A stretch of 64,000 nucleotides of DNA from Bacteroidota bacterium (GTDB lineage Bacteria; Bacteroidota; Bacteroidia; AKYH767-A; OLB10). Position 1 is the stretch's first letter, and the number at the start of each line of letters is the position of its first letter. Below, piece by piece: positions 51,439-61,258 of this stretch. The stretch is taken from contig JADKIC010000010.1 of the NCBI GenBank assembly GCA_016721435.1, forward strand, positions 62,001-126,000. The letters run 5' to 3'. A model generated the notes under the pieces. It had not been told where the DNA came from. It did no database searches and worked only from the letters and a program-made list of their open reading frames with translations. Position numbers and translations under genes: made by a program.

Positions 51439-52899
51439 ATGTCCACCGATATCCGTCATCTCGAGCCCCAGCCCATCTGGAAGAATTTCTCTGACCTCAA
51501 CGCCGTCCCCCGTCCCTCTAAAAAAGAAGAACGGGTCATCCAATTTATAAAGGATTTCGGTACCCGGCTCGGTCTCGAAACTTTTGAAGATGATATCCGC
51601 AATGTCATCATCCGTAAACCGGCTACTCCCGGTATGGAGAACCGTAAAACCATCGTACTGCAATCTCATCTCGACATGGTTCACCAGAAGAACAATGATA
51701 CCATTTTTGATTTCGATCAGGAGGGCATCAAGATGTTCATTGACGGTGACTGGGTGCGGGCAAAGGGTACAACGCTGGGGGCGGATAATGGTATCGGTGT
51801 GGCAACGATTATGGCAATTCTTGAAAGTAAGGATATCCCTCATCCTGCCATCGACGCATTATTCACCATTGATGAAGAAACCGGGATGACGGGGGCACTT
51901 GGTTTGAAGGGAGGGATTCTTAGAGGAGAAATTCTCCTCAATCTTGATACCGAGAACGATCATGAAATTGATATCGGCTGTGCAGGAGGAATAGACGTGA
52001 CTGCTTCCGGGAAGTATCGCGAGGATACTGTTCCTGCCGGGTCAATAGGGTATACCCTTAGCGTTAGAGGGTTAAACGGAGGGCATTCGGGGATGGACAT
52101 ACACAAAGGTTTGGGAAATGCCAATAAAATAATGAATCGCTTGCTATATGCTTGCGGACAGAAGTATGGCCTCAGAATAGGAGACTTAAGCGGTGGTAGT
52201 CTGCGGAATGCTATTCCCAGAGAAAGTGTAGCCCGGGTTATCGTTGGGAATGGACTGGATACTGCTTTTGAGAAACATATTCAGGAACAGGCAAAGTTTA
52301 TTAAGTCGGAATTAAAAACGATGGAACCGGGGATGGAAATTGAATTAAAAAAGTCTGAACTACCTGCGCAGGTAATGGAATTTGAAGCACAGGAAAAAAT
52401 CATTCGTTCAATATATACCGCTCACAACGGCGTTTATAGAATGAGTGCAGATATCAAAGATCTGGTTGAGACTTCCAATAATGTCGCAAAAGTCGCTGTA
52501 GGCAAGGGGGAAATAATGATTGCTTGTTTGACACGCTCTTCGGTGGAAAGTTCCAAGATGGATCTTGCAGATGCCTTACGTTCGGCCTTTTGAATTGGGA
52601 GGATGTGCTGTCAATTATTCGGGCTCCTACCGGGTTGGACACCGAATGTGGATTCGCCGATACTGAAAGTGCTTGTTGATATCTATGAGCGGCTGCATCA
52701 GCAAAAACCTGAAGTAGTTGCTTGTCATGCCGGATTGGAATGCGGTATTCTGGGCGCAAATTATCCGGGCATGGATATGATATCATTTGGTCCGACTATC
52801 TTGGGAGCTCATTCTCCTGACGAAAGGGTGTCCGTTTCTTCTGTTCAGAAATATTGGAAATATGTTTTAGAAATTTTGAATAATATTCCGGTGAAATGA
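51439..52899 (+). CDS. pepD: Cytosol non-specific dipeptidase (aminoacyl-histidine dipeptidase), two frameshifts
   Basis: A di-zinc M20 peptidase that cuts dipeptides in the cytoplasm. The zinc ligands are in Q-S-H-L-D-M-V-H, A-D-N-G-I-G-V-A, I-D-E-E-T-G-M-T-G (catalytic Glu) and L-D-T-E-N. The dimer/lid motif G-G-H-S-G-M-D-I is present. The first frame ends at 52593. Skipping one T at about 52590 gives E-L-G-G-C-A-V-N-Y-S-G-S-Y, and restoring one C near 52632 gives P-G-W-T-P-N-V-D-S-P. The last ligand region is F-G-P-T-I-x-G-A-H-S-P-D-E. Repaired length is about 486 residues, normal for the family. The gene is divergent from the SpeE-like fragment. Confidence 0.93.
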
Positions 52900-52921
52900 A
52901 CAGAAATAAAAATTAGCATTC

Positions 52922-53338
52922 TTAGTTATCAAAATAACCTTGGTACATCCATAGTTTTATGGAATCTATGTCAGCTTCGCTTACATGAGGAGGGTTCGGA
53001 GGCATTATCGGCCATTCCACACCTCTTAAGCGTTGAATTAATAGGGAATTCTCGGGATCAATATTGTCGACATAGGGAGCATTTTCACCGTTATAAACTA
53101 ATTCGCTGTAGGAAACGGACGCGTGCAAGTTCAGAAATGGGTGTGCTGCGTTATGACAACCAACACAATTTTCATTAAATAACGGTTGTATATATCCGCT
53201 GTAGCTGATCATGTATACCGTTGAGTCATATGGAATTTCCGGTCGGATAATAATCGGCCCCTTATCCTTTTCGCAAGATGTTAAAATGAGTATGGTTATT
53301 AGTGCGATATAGGTTACTGTTTTTCCGTAGAATTTCAT
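52922..53338 (-). CDS. Monohaem cytochrome c-like lipoprotein
   Basis: A 138-residue lipoprotein (signal ending L-T-S-C-E-K) with one haem c site C-V-G-C-H in the middle and a later P-I-M-P-P-N region, whose Met is the likely sixth haem ligand. The segment Y-S-G-Y-I-Q-P-L-F-N-E-N-C-V-G-C-H is typical of small Bacteroidota envelope cytochromes. It is the last gene of a minus-strand cluster with a DUF5777 protein, a second cytochrome and a polyferredoxin. A role in periplasmic electron transfer is inferred from that context. Confidence 0.82.
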   Translation of the reverse strand: MKFYGKTVTYIALITILILTSCEKDKGPIIIRPEIPYDSTVYMISYSGYIQPLFNENCVGCHNAAHPFLNLHASVSYSELVYNGENAPYVDNIDPENSLLIQRLRGVEWPIMPPNPPHVSEADIDSIKLWMYQGYFDN

Positions 53339-53361
53339 GTATAATTAACTGTTGATTATAG

Positions 53362-54280
53362 TTATTTTATGCGGGTGTGTTCAATATTTTTCTTGTTTTT
53401 CAAACGGAATGTTCTTCTTAAGTTGAACCCAAGCAGGAAATTTCCTTTTGTATATGCTGTTGGCGTTGAGGTGTACAATTCGGGTTCTGTTAAAGCCTGA
53501 CTTGTGGTTGCTATTACCTGAAAAACGTGGCCCGCAGTTCCAAATTCCATAGCAATAGAAAGTGGATGTAAATTATTTTCAGTGGTGTAATTTACTAAAT
53601 AGGCATATTCAATGATGATCGATGAATAGAATCCGGTTTTAACAGCACAACTGACGGGTAGTGCATAGCTGTAGTTATCTTGATTATATTCAGCCAGATT
53701 CTGATAGATGAAAGCCGGTGAAAGTTGCAGTGAGATTAAATTTTGAATTTTTTTTGAAAATATTAATTGTGTAAAATAGCTGATCCGATGATTGAATTTA
53801 TTCTTAAATGGAGTAACACCATCCGAAAAGTATGCGTTAGAAGATATTTTAGCGAAGCTGTTGGTTTTGATATCGAAATTAGTGTATAAGGCGACGGTGA
53901 AAGGTATTTTATTGTCTTCTGTTTGTGAAAGAAGTACTCTTTTGAAATTCAAATTATACGTTTTGTCGTTCCTGGTCCGGCCAACACCTATCATCGTTTT
54001 ATTTCCCAATGGGAAAGCGAAGCTGAATTGTATATTCGAAGTACCGTCCATGCCAAGAAAGTTCGTAATAACTGTTCTGTCCGGTTCGATGAGTCCAAAT
54101 CGATGCCTGATATGAAATTCAAAACTTTTGCGTGGTACAATTGTCGTTGATGCAGAATTAATTAATATCGTGTTTCTGAAAGTTCCTGCGAGGGGTCGTT
54201 GGGAGGATCCGTTGTGCATATGAAGATTGCGCTAAAAAAAGTACGACAAGAATTGTAAGTATACTGATATTAATTTTCAT
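53362..54280 (-). CDS. DUF5777 family outer-membrane beta-barrel protein, one frameshift
   Basis: The long frame (54219-53362) gives a barrel with the family segment A-G-T-F-R-N-T-I-L-I-N and F-H-I-R-H-R-F-G-L-I near its start. The signal peptide is in another frame, from the ATG at 54280 (M-K-I-N-I-S-I-L-T-I-L-V-V-L-F-L-A-Q, ending S-Y-A-Q). A base is probably missing in the T7 run near 54230. Repaired, the protein has about 305 residues. DUF5777 proteins have no known function but often sit beside cytochrome genes in Bacteroidota, as here. The start overlaps the preceding cytochrome gene by 11 bases. Confidence 0.8.
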
Positions 54281-54749
54281 TTTCAGATGGAATTAGTTGT
54301 TGGTTCCCGAATTGTCTGATATAGCATACCAGCAACCAGCGTTGTTTGGATGAAAGCAATTCACCGTAGGCGGACATGTCAGATCTGCCATTGGTTATTT
54401 TCCAAAAAATAGCCCCATCTGTTTGTTTTTGAACTTTCGTCGATGTCAGATCCGCTGGCATCGTTTTTATATCTACAGCTGACGGACCATTACCTTTACC
54501 ATCAGTTCCATGGCAATTCCAGCAAACTTTTTCAAAGATTTTTTTACCGGCTTTTATGTCTTCAAGCGTCGCCTGATGTGGATTAATGATTGAAGCGGCA
54601 CTTTCAGGGGCAAACCAGGTGCTGGTGTCCGGGTTTTGCGACAATGCGGTGTTTGTAATTAGTAAAATCCAAAGGGAAATTGACAAAAACTTTAAATTTC
54701 GCGAATAGAAGCTGTCTAAATAATTATGTTTTGATTTATAGATGCTCAT
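54270..54749 (-). CDS. Class I cytochrome c
   Basis: A 159-residue exported protein with an N-terminal hydrophobic segment (L-K-F-L-S-I-S-L-W-I-L-L-I, ending A-L-S-Q). It has one haem site C-W-N-C-H-G-T-D-G-K-G-N-G-P and a Met ligand region, S-D-M-S-A-Y, as in soluble electron-carrying cytochromes. The first 18 residues before the signal are basic and unusual, so the real start may be further in. It lies directly downstream of the polyferredoxin-TPR gene (two bases between them). Confidence 0.88.
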   Translation of the reverse strand: MSIYKSKHNYLDSFYSRNLKFLSISLWILLITNTALSQNPDTSTWFAPESAASIINPHQATLEDIKAGKKIFEKVCWNCHGTDGKGNGPSAVDIKTMPADLTSTKVQKQTDGAIFWKITNGRSDMSAYGELLSSKQRWLLVCYIRQFGNQQLIPSENEN

Positions 54750-54751
54750 TG

Positions 54752-56740
54752 TCAGAGATTGTATATTGCTTTTTTCTTAATAAATTCCAAAGCTTCTTGC
54801 GCATTTTTATGTTCCGGGTAATTCCTGATTAATTGCTTTAATTCCAACACCGCTTCATTCAGTTCTCCTGATGATAGTTTGAGCATAGCCAGGTTATAAG
54901 TAGCCTGAGGGTTTCCCGGTTGCAATGCCAATAATTTTTCGAGATGATATCTGGCTTTGTCATTGGACTTTTCCTGCATATAAATCAACGCAAGGTTATT
55001 TTCTATGAGTGGAGATGCGGGATAATACATTGAAGCTTTTAACAAATACATTTCTCCTTCTTTCCGTTGTCCGGCTTTAGTAAGCAATACCCCTCCGGCC
55101 AGCCATGCTTCTTTATTGTCTTTATGGTATTCAATGGCTTTCTTGTAATGTAACAATGCTTCAGCAGGGAATCCACTGTTTTCTTCCAGATGACCAAGAA
55201 CAACCAGCGCTTCACTTTTTATTATTTTGTCATGATTCGTATGTACGTCTTCGTTAGCTAACGAACGAAGTAGAGGAAAGGCTTCCTCCGCATTATTTTG
55301 TTTTACGTAAATCTTTGCCAGCCGGATCCGGGCTTCGAGATCTTGCGGCACCAGTTTAGTCATTTTTTCAAGATAGACCACGGCTTGTTTGTAATCATTT
55401 TGGTAAATGGCAAGAGCCGAAAGTTGACGCAATAATGGTGCAGGCCGGTAGCAGCCCCATTGGTAAATGAAGCTGAGGTGATGCAGGGCAGTGTTGACCT
55501 GGTCCTGCGTTTCCTGTTTACCAAGCTCAGGGGATGAATTGCTTTCAATGTTAGCAACCTGATGATAAAAGTGCTCACCTGTCAGTTGATGATAACGAAT
55601 GGTTACACTGTGACACGTGAATAGCAACAGCATTACGAATATGGCTAAAAAGTATTTACCATAGATTGTGATTTTATCATCTTTTTTCAGGATAATTTTT
55701 CCTGTTCGAATAAAACTTAATGAAGTCATCCGATAGGCAAGAATCGTTAAAAACGATAAGATTACGGATACGGTTGCGGCCAGAAGAAATGCAACCGAAT
55801 CGTAAAGGCCAAAATAGATGGGCACGTAAAGTAAAAACAGCAATACCAGCGCTATATCTTCTTTTAAAGTGAAGTCAAACTGTTTTTTTTCTGAAGGGAT
55901 GGCATTCAGAGAGCTAAAACCTGTTGGTTTCGTAAAGCCAAAATGAATTGCATCATTTGGACATACTTGCACACAATCCAGATCTTTTAAGCAATTCGGA
56001 TTTACCACTTTCCCAAAATGTAATATTTCTTTGTGAACTTTAATATGCGAACTGCAAACAGCCGTGCATTTACCACATTGATTGCAATCACCTGTAAGTT
56101 TTATTTTACCCGGAGCGATTCTATCCGTCATCGCGAAAAGTGCGCCATAAGGACATACATACTGGCAAAAGCTTCTTGAACCAAGGAAATAAATGATCCC
56201 AAAACCACACGTAAAAAAGGTGAGCATCGTAATTCCAAAACCTGGAAGATTTCTCCAGAAATCATTTGTAATGAAAGAAGCCCATCCTTCACTATCGCTT
56301 TGAATTCGCCATATTGCAAGCGGTTGATGAAAGTATATTCGTTGAATCTGAGGTAAAAGAAAGAGGTAGCCGAAGCAGATAAATGGGATCAGGTATAGAT
56401 ATCTTGAACGAATATGTTTGGGTTTAATTTTTAATTTCTTTAGTATCCATTCACTCAGATCTTGTAAAGCCAATATATGGCACATCCACGAACAAAAGAA
56501 TCTGCCTGCAATCACTATAGAAAGTAAAGCAACACCCATGAAGATAAATCCTGCTGTAATGATACCAAGATGTAAGGTATAAAGAACTTCGTTGAGTTCT
56601 AAAGGAGCAAGGGTTCTTCCGGCAATTTTCCAATGAGCAATATGAATCCCCATTAACAAATACACTAGACTCAAACAAATTACCCTCCAATGGCTGTAAT
56701 CCGGTTTCTTTAGTGCTTCAACTCTTAATTGTGGATCCAT
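54752..56740 (-). CDS. Membrane polyferredoxin (NapH/CcoG-like) fused to a C-terminal TPR domain
   Basis: A 662-residue inner-membrane protein. Four N-terminal helices carry paired cysteines: C83-S-W-M-C87 and C192-Q-Y-V-C196-P. A two-cluster ferredoxin follows, C219/222/225/229 and C250/256/260 (C-L-K-D-L-D-C-V-Q-V-C-P). Then come about three more helices (residues 285-385) and, after 410, six or more TPR units (A-x-Y-N-L-A-M-L-K-L-S-S-G and similar). NapH-like proteins move electrons between quinol and periplasmic partners. The TPR part should face the periplasm and may dock the cytochromes encoded next. The TPR fusion is unusual for this family. Confidence 0.85.
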   Translation of the reverse strand: MDPQLRVEALKKPDYSHWRVICLSLVYLLMGIHIAHWKIAGRTLAPLELNEVLYTLHLGIITAGFIFMGVALLSIVIAGRFFCSWMCHILALQDLSEWILKKLKIKPKHIRSRYLYLIPFICFGYLFLLPQIQRIYFHQPLAIWRIQSDSEGWASFITNDFWRNLPGFGITMLTFFTCGFGIIYFLGSRSFCQYVCPYGALFAMTDRIAPGKIKLTGDCNQCGKCTAVCSSHIKVHKEILHFGKVVNPNCLKDLDCVQVCPNDAIHFGFTKPTGFSSLNAIPSEKKQFDFTLKEDIALVLLFLLYVPIYFGLYDSVAFLLAATVSVILSFLTILAYRMTSLSFIRTGKIILKKDDKITIYGKYFLAIFVMLLLFTCHSVTIRYHQLTGEHFYHQVANIESNSSPELGKQETQDQVNTALHHLSFIYQWGCYRPAPLLRQLSALAIYQNDYKQAVVYLEKMTKLVPQDLEARIRLAKIYVKQNNAEEAFPLLRSLANEDVHTNHDKIIKSEALVVLGHLEENSGFPAEALLHYKKAIEYHKDNKEAWLAGGVLLTKAGQRKEGEMYLLKASMYYPASPLIENNLALIYMQEKSNDKARYHLEKLLALQPGNPQATYNLAMLKLSSGELNEAVLELKQLIRNYPEHKNAQEALEFIKKKAIYNL

Positions 56741-56795
56741 CCGATCACTTTTTAAAGCGATTCATCGCTTCATAATTCCACATGAAAAATGACGT

Positions 56796-58732
56796 TTATT
56801 TCACAATAACAATTCTTCTGTAAAATAAGTTGTCGCGTATTTTTATTTTAATAAGGAAGGTGCCATTTTTCAAGTCACGTGTATTTATCACTTTCATTGA
56901 TCGTTGTCCGTAATTGAGTATAAGTTCTGATGAAAAGATTTCTCTTCCGGTCATATCATAAATCAGGACTCTTGCATCTTGATCATTTTCAGTTGGAGTC
57001 AACTCAATGGTAAAATTGTTTTTAGCGGGATTTGGATAGACATGAATAAGATTGTTCGCATTGGTATAGGCTATTCCGGTGCAAACCTCAACTTGTGCTG
57101 TGGCCATGGATTTCGGACTCTTGCATTCGCTATGACCTACTTCAACTTCCCAATCGTAAAAATAGTAGTATAAATTGGACCCGGCGGTCGAACCGGTAAT
57201 CGAAAGGGTGTCAGTAATTACATAGGGTACACTACACCATTATTATTTCTCCACAAATTCGGGGTACCATTTATTGTAATTCTGAAATCGGCTCCAACAG
57301 GTATTTCGAAATTTAATGGAATTCTGTATTCACCTACCGGGATTTGAAACGAACCGGATTGCACAAGTTGCCCTGTGCTAGTATAAACAGCTACATTTCT
57401 GGCACCTGCAGTGTTGGAATATACTTTTACAGATTTTATCAGGATGGGTTGATAGGTTGAAAAGATCAGTGATTGCGAGCCGGTGTAAAAGCCTCCACTC
57501 CCTGAACTGTCTGTTTTGCCGCCGAAAATGATATTTCCGGAGGTTATCATTATATCCTGCGCAAAATAATTTGTACTGACACCTAAAGGTGGCGTTGGTG
57601 CTGCCGCAATCGTATAAGGTACAGAAGTTGCAGTGCCACAGTAATTGGTGACTGTTACCGTATAAATCCCCGCCGGTACTTTAATAGATTGAGTTGTGGC
57701 CCCGGTAGACCAAAGAAAATCATAACCTGCATTCGCAGTTAAGGTGATGGAATCATTCCCGCAAAGTAAAGGAACTTGCGTGCTTTGAATGGTGGCCGCA
57801 GGATTTCCCGGTGCACTTTGTAAAGCGAGTGTAAAAGGAATCAAAGTGAAGTTGTTATTTTCGTTACTTTCTTCGAAATAATTATGAGGATCGACTTCAT
57901 AATAAATCCAATAATTCCCGTTACAGGTATTTGGAGGGATCGTTATCCACATGCCATCCAGATTTTCACTGTAGATATCTGTATAGCCGGAAGATATCCC
58001 TTGCTCGGTTGGTCCGCAATTATAGCCATTCCCAAGTCCCCAGTTAGGAAAATTGGAATTAACCAGTGCGTTACCTCCCTGATAAATAGTATTTGTGTCG
58101 CGGCAATGGTCATTATAGGTACTACATGATCCATAATCCATCAGGCAAAATGCTCTCTTTTTTCCGGAACCAACGATAGGCCAGTTGCGGGGATTCGGGT
58201 CGTTAGGAAGCGCCATTCGCAGCGAAAATATACCCCAGTCATCCACATACATACTGCTGTTCGAATAGGTCATCGGAGGCGTAAAATGCTCCCGATAGCT
58301 CATAGTGTTACCGTTTTTTTGATAAATTAACTGCCTTAGAATTTGTTTTGGAGTTTCACCATTCGGGCAGTTAAAAACAGTTCCTCCCGGTACCGTAAAT
58401 GTATCTGTTCCGCAAATAATAGTTTTATTACCAATAGAATCTTCTGATCTGACTGTCAATGGCCCATATCCAATGTTTGGTGTTGAACTTGTGATACGGA
58501 GTTTGCCATTGTTTGCACCATTACCTGTCTGTGAATATTCCGTTGGACCATTTTGATATGTTTCCAGCGCATACCATGAAATGGTGATATCAGGTAATAA
58601 ATCACAGGTTGTACTTCCGTTCTCACAGGAACACCCTGTTGCATTTGTCAGGTTGCATTGGGAATATCCGAATTGCTGAAAAATGAAAAGTGAGAGTAGA
58701 ATGAGTTTGGCAGATGTTTTAAAATTATTCAT
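56796..58732 (-). CDS. Lysyl-oxidase-like T9SS protein lacking copper histidines, one frameshift
   Basis: A secreted protein of about 645 residues. After the signal peptide, residues about 45-295 match lysyl oxidases: the LTQ-type lysine region G-K-K-R-A-F-C-L-M-D (190-199), Q-G-I-S-S-G-Y-T-D-I-Y (244-254), then a G-N-Y-W-I-Y-Y-E-V-D-P segment and E-S-N-E-N-N-N. The site that normally reads H-x-H-x-x-H before V-D-D-W is here Y-S-N-S-S-M-Y (156-162). An Ig-like domain and a jelly-roll-like region follow. The frame breaks near 57228 and continues with P-Y-V-I-T-D-T-L-S, ending in a type A sorting domain (Y-P-N-P-A-K-N-N). Confidence 0.75.
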
Positions 58733-59103
58733 TGTTTTTACTTAATCTATGTAATTTGTGTTCTACCAAAGGTAAAGCAAGATGGAAAAAATAAAATGAC
58801 CGGGATCATTAATTGAAAATGATGGAAATTGATTTATACTGTTAATTGGTGGTAAAAGGGTGGCATCCGAATCCTGCTTTTTCCATTCATGAATAGCAGA
58901 AAATAAAATAGCATGATGTCGGTTTCTAATCAGACAGGTGAAGTTGTTTTGGTTGAAAGATGGCCTTTTAATTGGGTCTAATTCAAGTAAATATTTATTA
59001 GACAGTTTGTTAAAGATGATTTTGGCAGGGTGATTTTTTGTGTGTCATGGAAGTGTTTTTCACTTTCTTTCTTAATTGTGCTCATAAGTTTTGCAAATAG
59101 TGC
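58733..59103. other. 371-bp spacer between divergent genes
   Basis: I see no gene. It contains the minus-strand -7 box of the lysyl-oxidase-like gene (58767-58774). Confidence 0.6.
58767..58774 (-). promoter_or_regulatory. Probable -7 element of the lysyl-oxidase-like gene
   Basis: TACCTTTG on the minus strand is an exact TAnnTTTG match, 34 bp before the start. No matching -33 TTG was found. Confidence 0.5.
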
Positions 59104-59111
59104 TACCTTTG
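59104..59111 (+). promoter_or_regulatory. Probable -7 element of the small secreted protein gene
   Basis: TACCTTTG is an exact TAnnTTTG match 17 bp before the GTG at 59129. A TTG lies 25 bp upstream (59076-59078), slightly far. Confidence 0.5.
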
Positions 59112-59128
59112 CCTATACCAAATTATTT

Positions 59129-59383
59129 GTGAAAATCTTCATCTCCTTCTTCCTTCTATTGCTGTTCTCAGTGAATTTGTCAACGCCAATACTTGATGAA
59201 AATCAGGGTGTTGCTGCCATTGAAATGAATGAAGCCGGCGAAAACACGGATGAGACTGCTAAAGAAGGAAGTGAAAAGGAAAAGGAAGAAAAGTCATTTA
59301 AGCATATTCGCACCTTTTATGATGAAGGATCTTCCGTCTTTTATAAATCAATTCGTTTTTTCATCTTGCCTTTTTATTTCTGA
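59129..59383 (+). CDS. Small secreted or membrane protein, unknown function
   Basis: I do not recognise this protein. From the GTG at 59129 it has 84 residues: a strong N-terminal hydrophobic segment (K-I-F-I-S-F-F-L-L-L-L-F-S-V), a highly acidic and lysine-rich middle (residues about 34-55), then an aromatic Y/F-rich end. The charge layout, a TAnnTTTG box just upstream and its place before sulP argue that it is real. The open frame extends to 59030, but the upstream part looks non-coding. It may be co-expressed with the carbon cluster 280 bp downstream, though that gap may hold another promoter. Confidence 0.55.
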   Translation: MKIFISFFLLLLFSVNLSTPILDENQGVAAIEMNEAGENTDETAKEGSEKEKEEKSFKHIRTFYDEGSSVFYKSIRFFILPFYF

Positions 59384-59661
59384 GTTGCATCGGACGATGC
59401 TGGAAGTGCCTCCCGAAGCTTAATACTGTTGCTTTGCAGTTTTTTAGACTGTAATGAGTAAACAACTCCGAAAGTTCCGGATGGTTTACCAATTTCAGAG
59501 TTGCCTTCAACAATCCTGTAATCTTTAGTCTGAATCACCTTTTACTTTAACAAATTAATTGATTACGTGTTCCGATCCGATGTCTAACGCTGATGATTAC
59601 GATGTCAATACGATGGATTAAATAGCAATCCGAATAAAATCAAAATATAAGTAAAAAAATT

Positions 59662-61236
59662 ATGAAGTCTTATTCCTCTTACTTTAAAACTGACATTCAG
59701 GCCGGATTAGTGGTCTTTCTCGTAGCACTTCCATTATGTCTGGGAATTGCCTTGGCTAGTGGCGCACCTTTATTTGCCGGGATCATTTCCGGTGTAATCG
59801 GAGGTATTATAGTCGGGGTCATGAGTGGGTCTCAACTGAGTGTTTCAGGTCCTGCTGCCGGACTAACAGCCATCGTTCTTGCTGCAATTATGAGTTTGGG
59901 ATCGTATGAAACATTCTTGCTTGCGGTGGTTTTAGCAGGTGGAATTCAGATTCTACTCGGTTTGGCGAAAGCAGGAACGATATCGAATTATTTTCCCTCG
60001 AATGTAATTGAAGGAATGCTGACCGCAATTGGCGTAATCATCATATTGAAACAACTGCCTCATGCCATCGGTTATGATGTGGATAACGAGGGGGATTTCT
60101 TTTTTATTGAAACAGGAACAGGACACAATACCTTTTCTGCAATTGTTGATGCTATCAATTATTCTCATCCCGGGGCTATCATTATAACGTTGGTATCCCT
60201 GGCGATATTGATTGCATTTAATAAACTTGATTTTTTGAAAAAGATCAAGGTTGTTCCCGGGGCTTTAGTGGCAGTCGTAGTAGGTGTTATACTGAACGAG
60301 TTGTTTAAGTCATCCGGTTCAACTCTGGCTATTTCTCAGGAGCATTTGGTGAATTTACCGGTGGCCGATTCATTTGATAGTTTTCTTGGTCAATTTACTT
60401 TTCCGGATTACACTGCCTTTGCAAATATTAATGTCTGGATTGTTGCAATTACCATAGCAGTCGTTGCCAGTATTGAGACGTTATTATGTATTGAGGCCTC
60501 CGATAAAATGGATCCTTTAAAAAGGTATACCAATACGAATAAAGAGTTAGTGGCACAAGGTACGGGAAATATTCTGAGTGGTCTTATAGGTGGCTTACCG
60601 ATGACATCAGTGATCGTCAGAACATCCGCCAATATTAATTCGGGAGGAAGAACTAAAATAGCAACTATCACACATGGCGTGTTTTTACTACTTGCTGTGA
60701 TTACAATACCGTTTATACTTAATAAGATTCCACTTGCCTGTCTTGCAGCAATTCTGTTGATGATCGGTTATAAATTGGCAAGTCCAGCTGTTTTTAAACA
60801 TATGTGGACTACAGGAAAGTATCAGTTTATTCCTTTCATTATAACTGTGGTTGCCGTGGTACTCACCGACCTTCTAAAAGGTGTTGCCATCGGACTGGTG
60901 GTCTCCGTCTTTTTCATCTTGCGCGCCAATTTGAAGCTGGCCTATTTCTTCAAGAAGGACGATTATCAGGAGGGGGAGTTAATTGTTATTCATCTCGCAC
61001 AGGAAGTTTCTTTTTTGAATAAAGCAGCGATAAAGCAGACTTTAAGTCATTTGCCGGAAAATAGTAAGTTGCTTCTTGATGCAACAGATACGTTTTACAT
61101 TGATCATGATGTTGTGCAATTAATTCGTGATTTCATTATGGTCACCTCGAAGGAAAAAAATATAACTGTAACGCTGAAAGGATTTAAAGAAGAGTACCGG
61201 ATGGAAAATGCCATTCAACATGTAACGTCAAAATAA
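59662..61236 (+). CDS. SulP family inorganic anion transporter
   Basis: A 524-residue inner-membrane transporter of the SLC26/SulP family. The start region D-I-Q-A-G-L-V-V-F-L-V-A-L-P-L-C-L-G-I-A-L-A-S-G-A-P and S-G-P-A-A-G-L-T are family hallmarks. Ten or more helices follow, then a C-terminal STAS domain from about residue 430 (L-I-V-I-H-L-A-Q-E, L-L-L-D-A-T-D-T). SulP proteins carry sulfate, bicarbonate or other anions. Bicarbonate is suggested by the carbonic anhydrase and DabA genes that follow with 22-bp gaps. Confidence 0.92.
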   Translation: MKSYSSYFKTDIQAGLVVFLVALPLCLGIALASGAPLFAGIISGVIGGIIVGVMSGSQLSVSGPAAGLTAIVLAAIMSLGSYETFLLAVVLAGGIQILLGLAKAGTISNYFPSNVIEGMLTAIGVIIILKQLPHAIGYDVDNEGDFFFIETGTGHNTFSAIVDAINYSHPGAIIITLVSLAILIAFNKLDFLKKIKVVPGALVAVVVGVILNELFKSSGSTLAISQEHLVNLPVADSFDSFLGQFTFPDYTAFANINVWIVAITIAVVASIETLLCIEASDKMDPLKRYTNTNKELVAQGTGNILSGLIGGLPMTSVIVRTSANINSGGRTKIATITHGVFLLLAVITIPFILNKIPLACLAAILLMIGYKLASPAVFKHMWTTGKYQFIPFIITVVAVVLTDLLKGVAIGLVVSVFFILRANLKLAYFFKKDDYQEGELIVIHLAQEVSFLNKAAIKQTLSHLPENSKLLLDATDTFYIDHDVVQLIRDFIMVTSKEKNITVTLKGFKEEYRMENAIQHVTSK

Positions 61237-61258
61237 ATGTAAATTGAACATAAATAAA

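Noticed and set aside
51397..51843. Minus-strand open frame as the missing N-terminus of the SpeE-like gene
   Set aside because: Its translation has no glycine-rich SAM loop and it is antisense to the conserved start of pepD.
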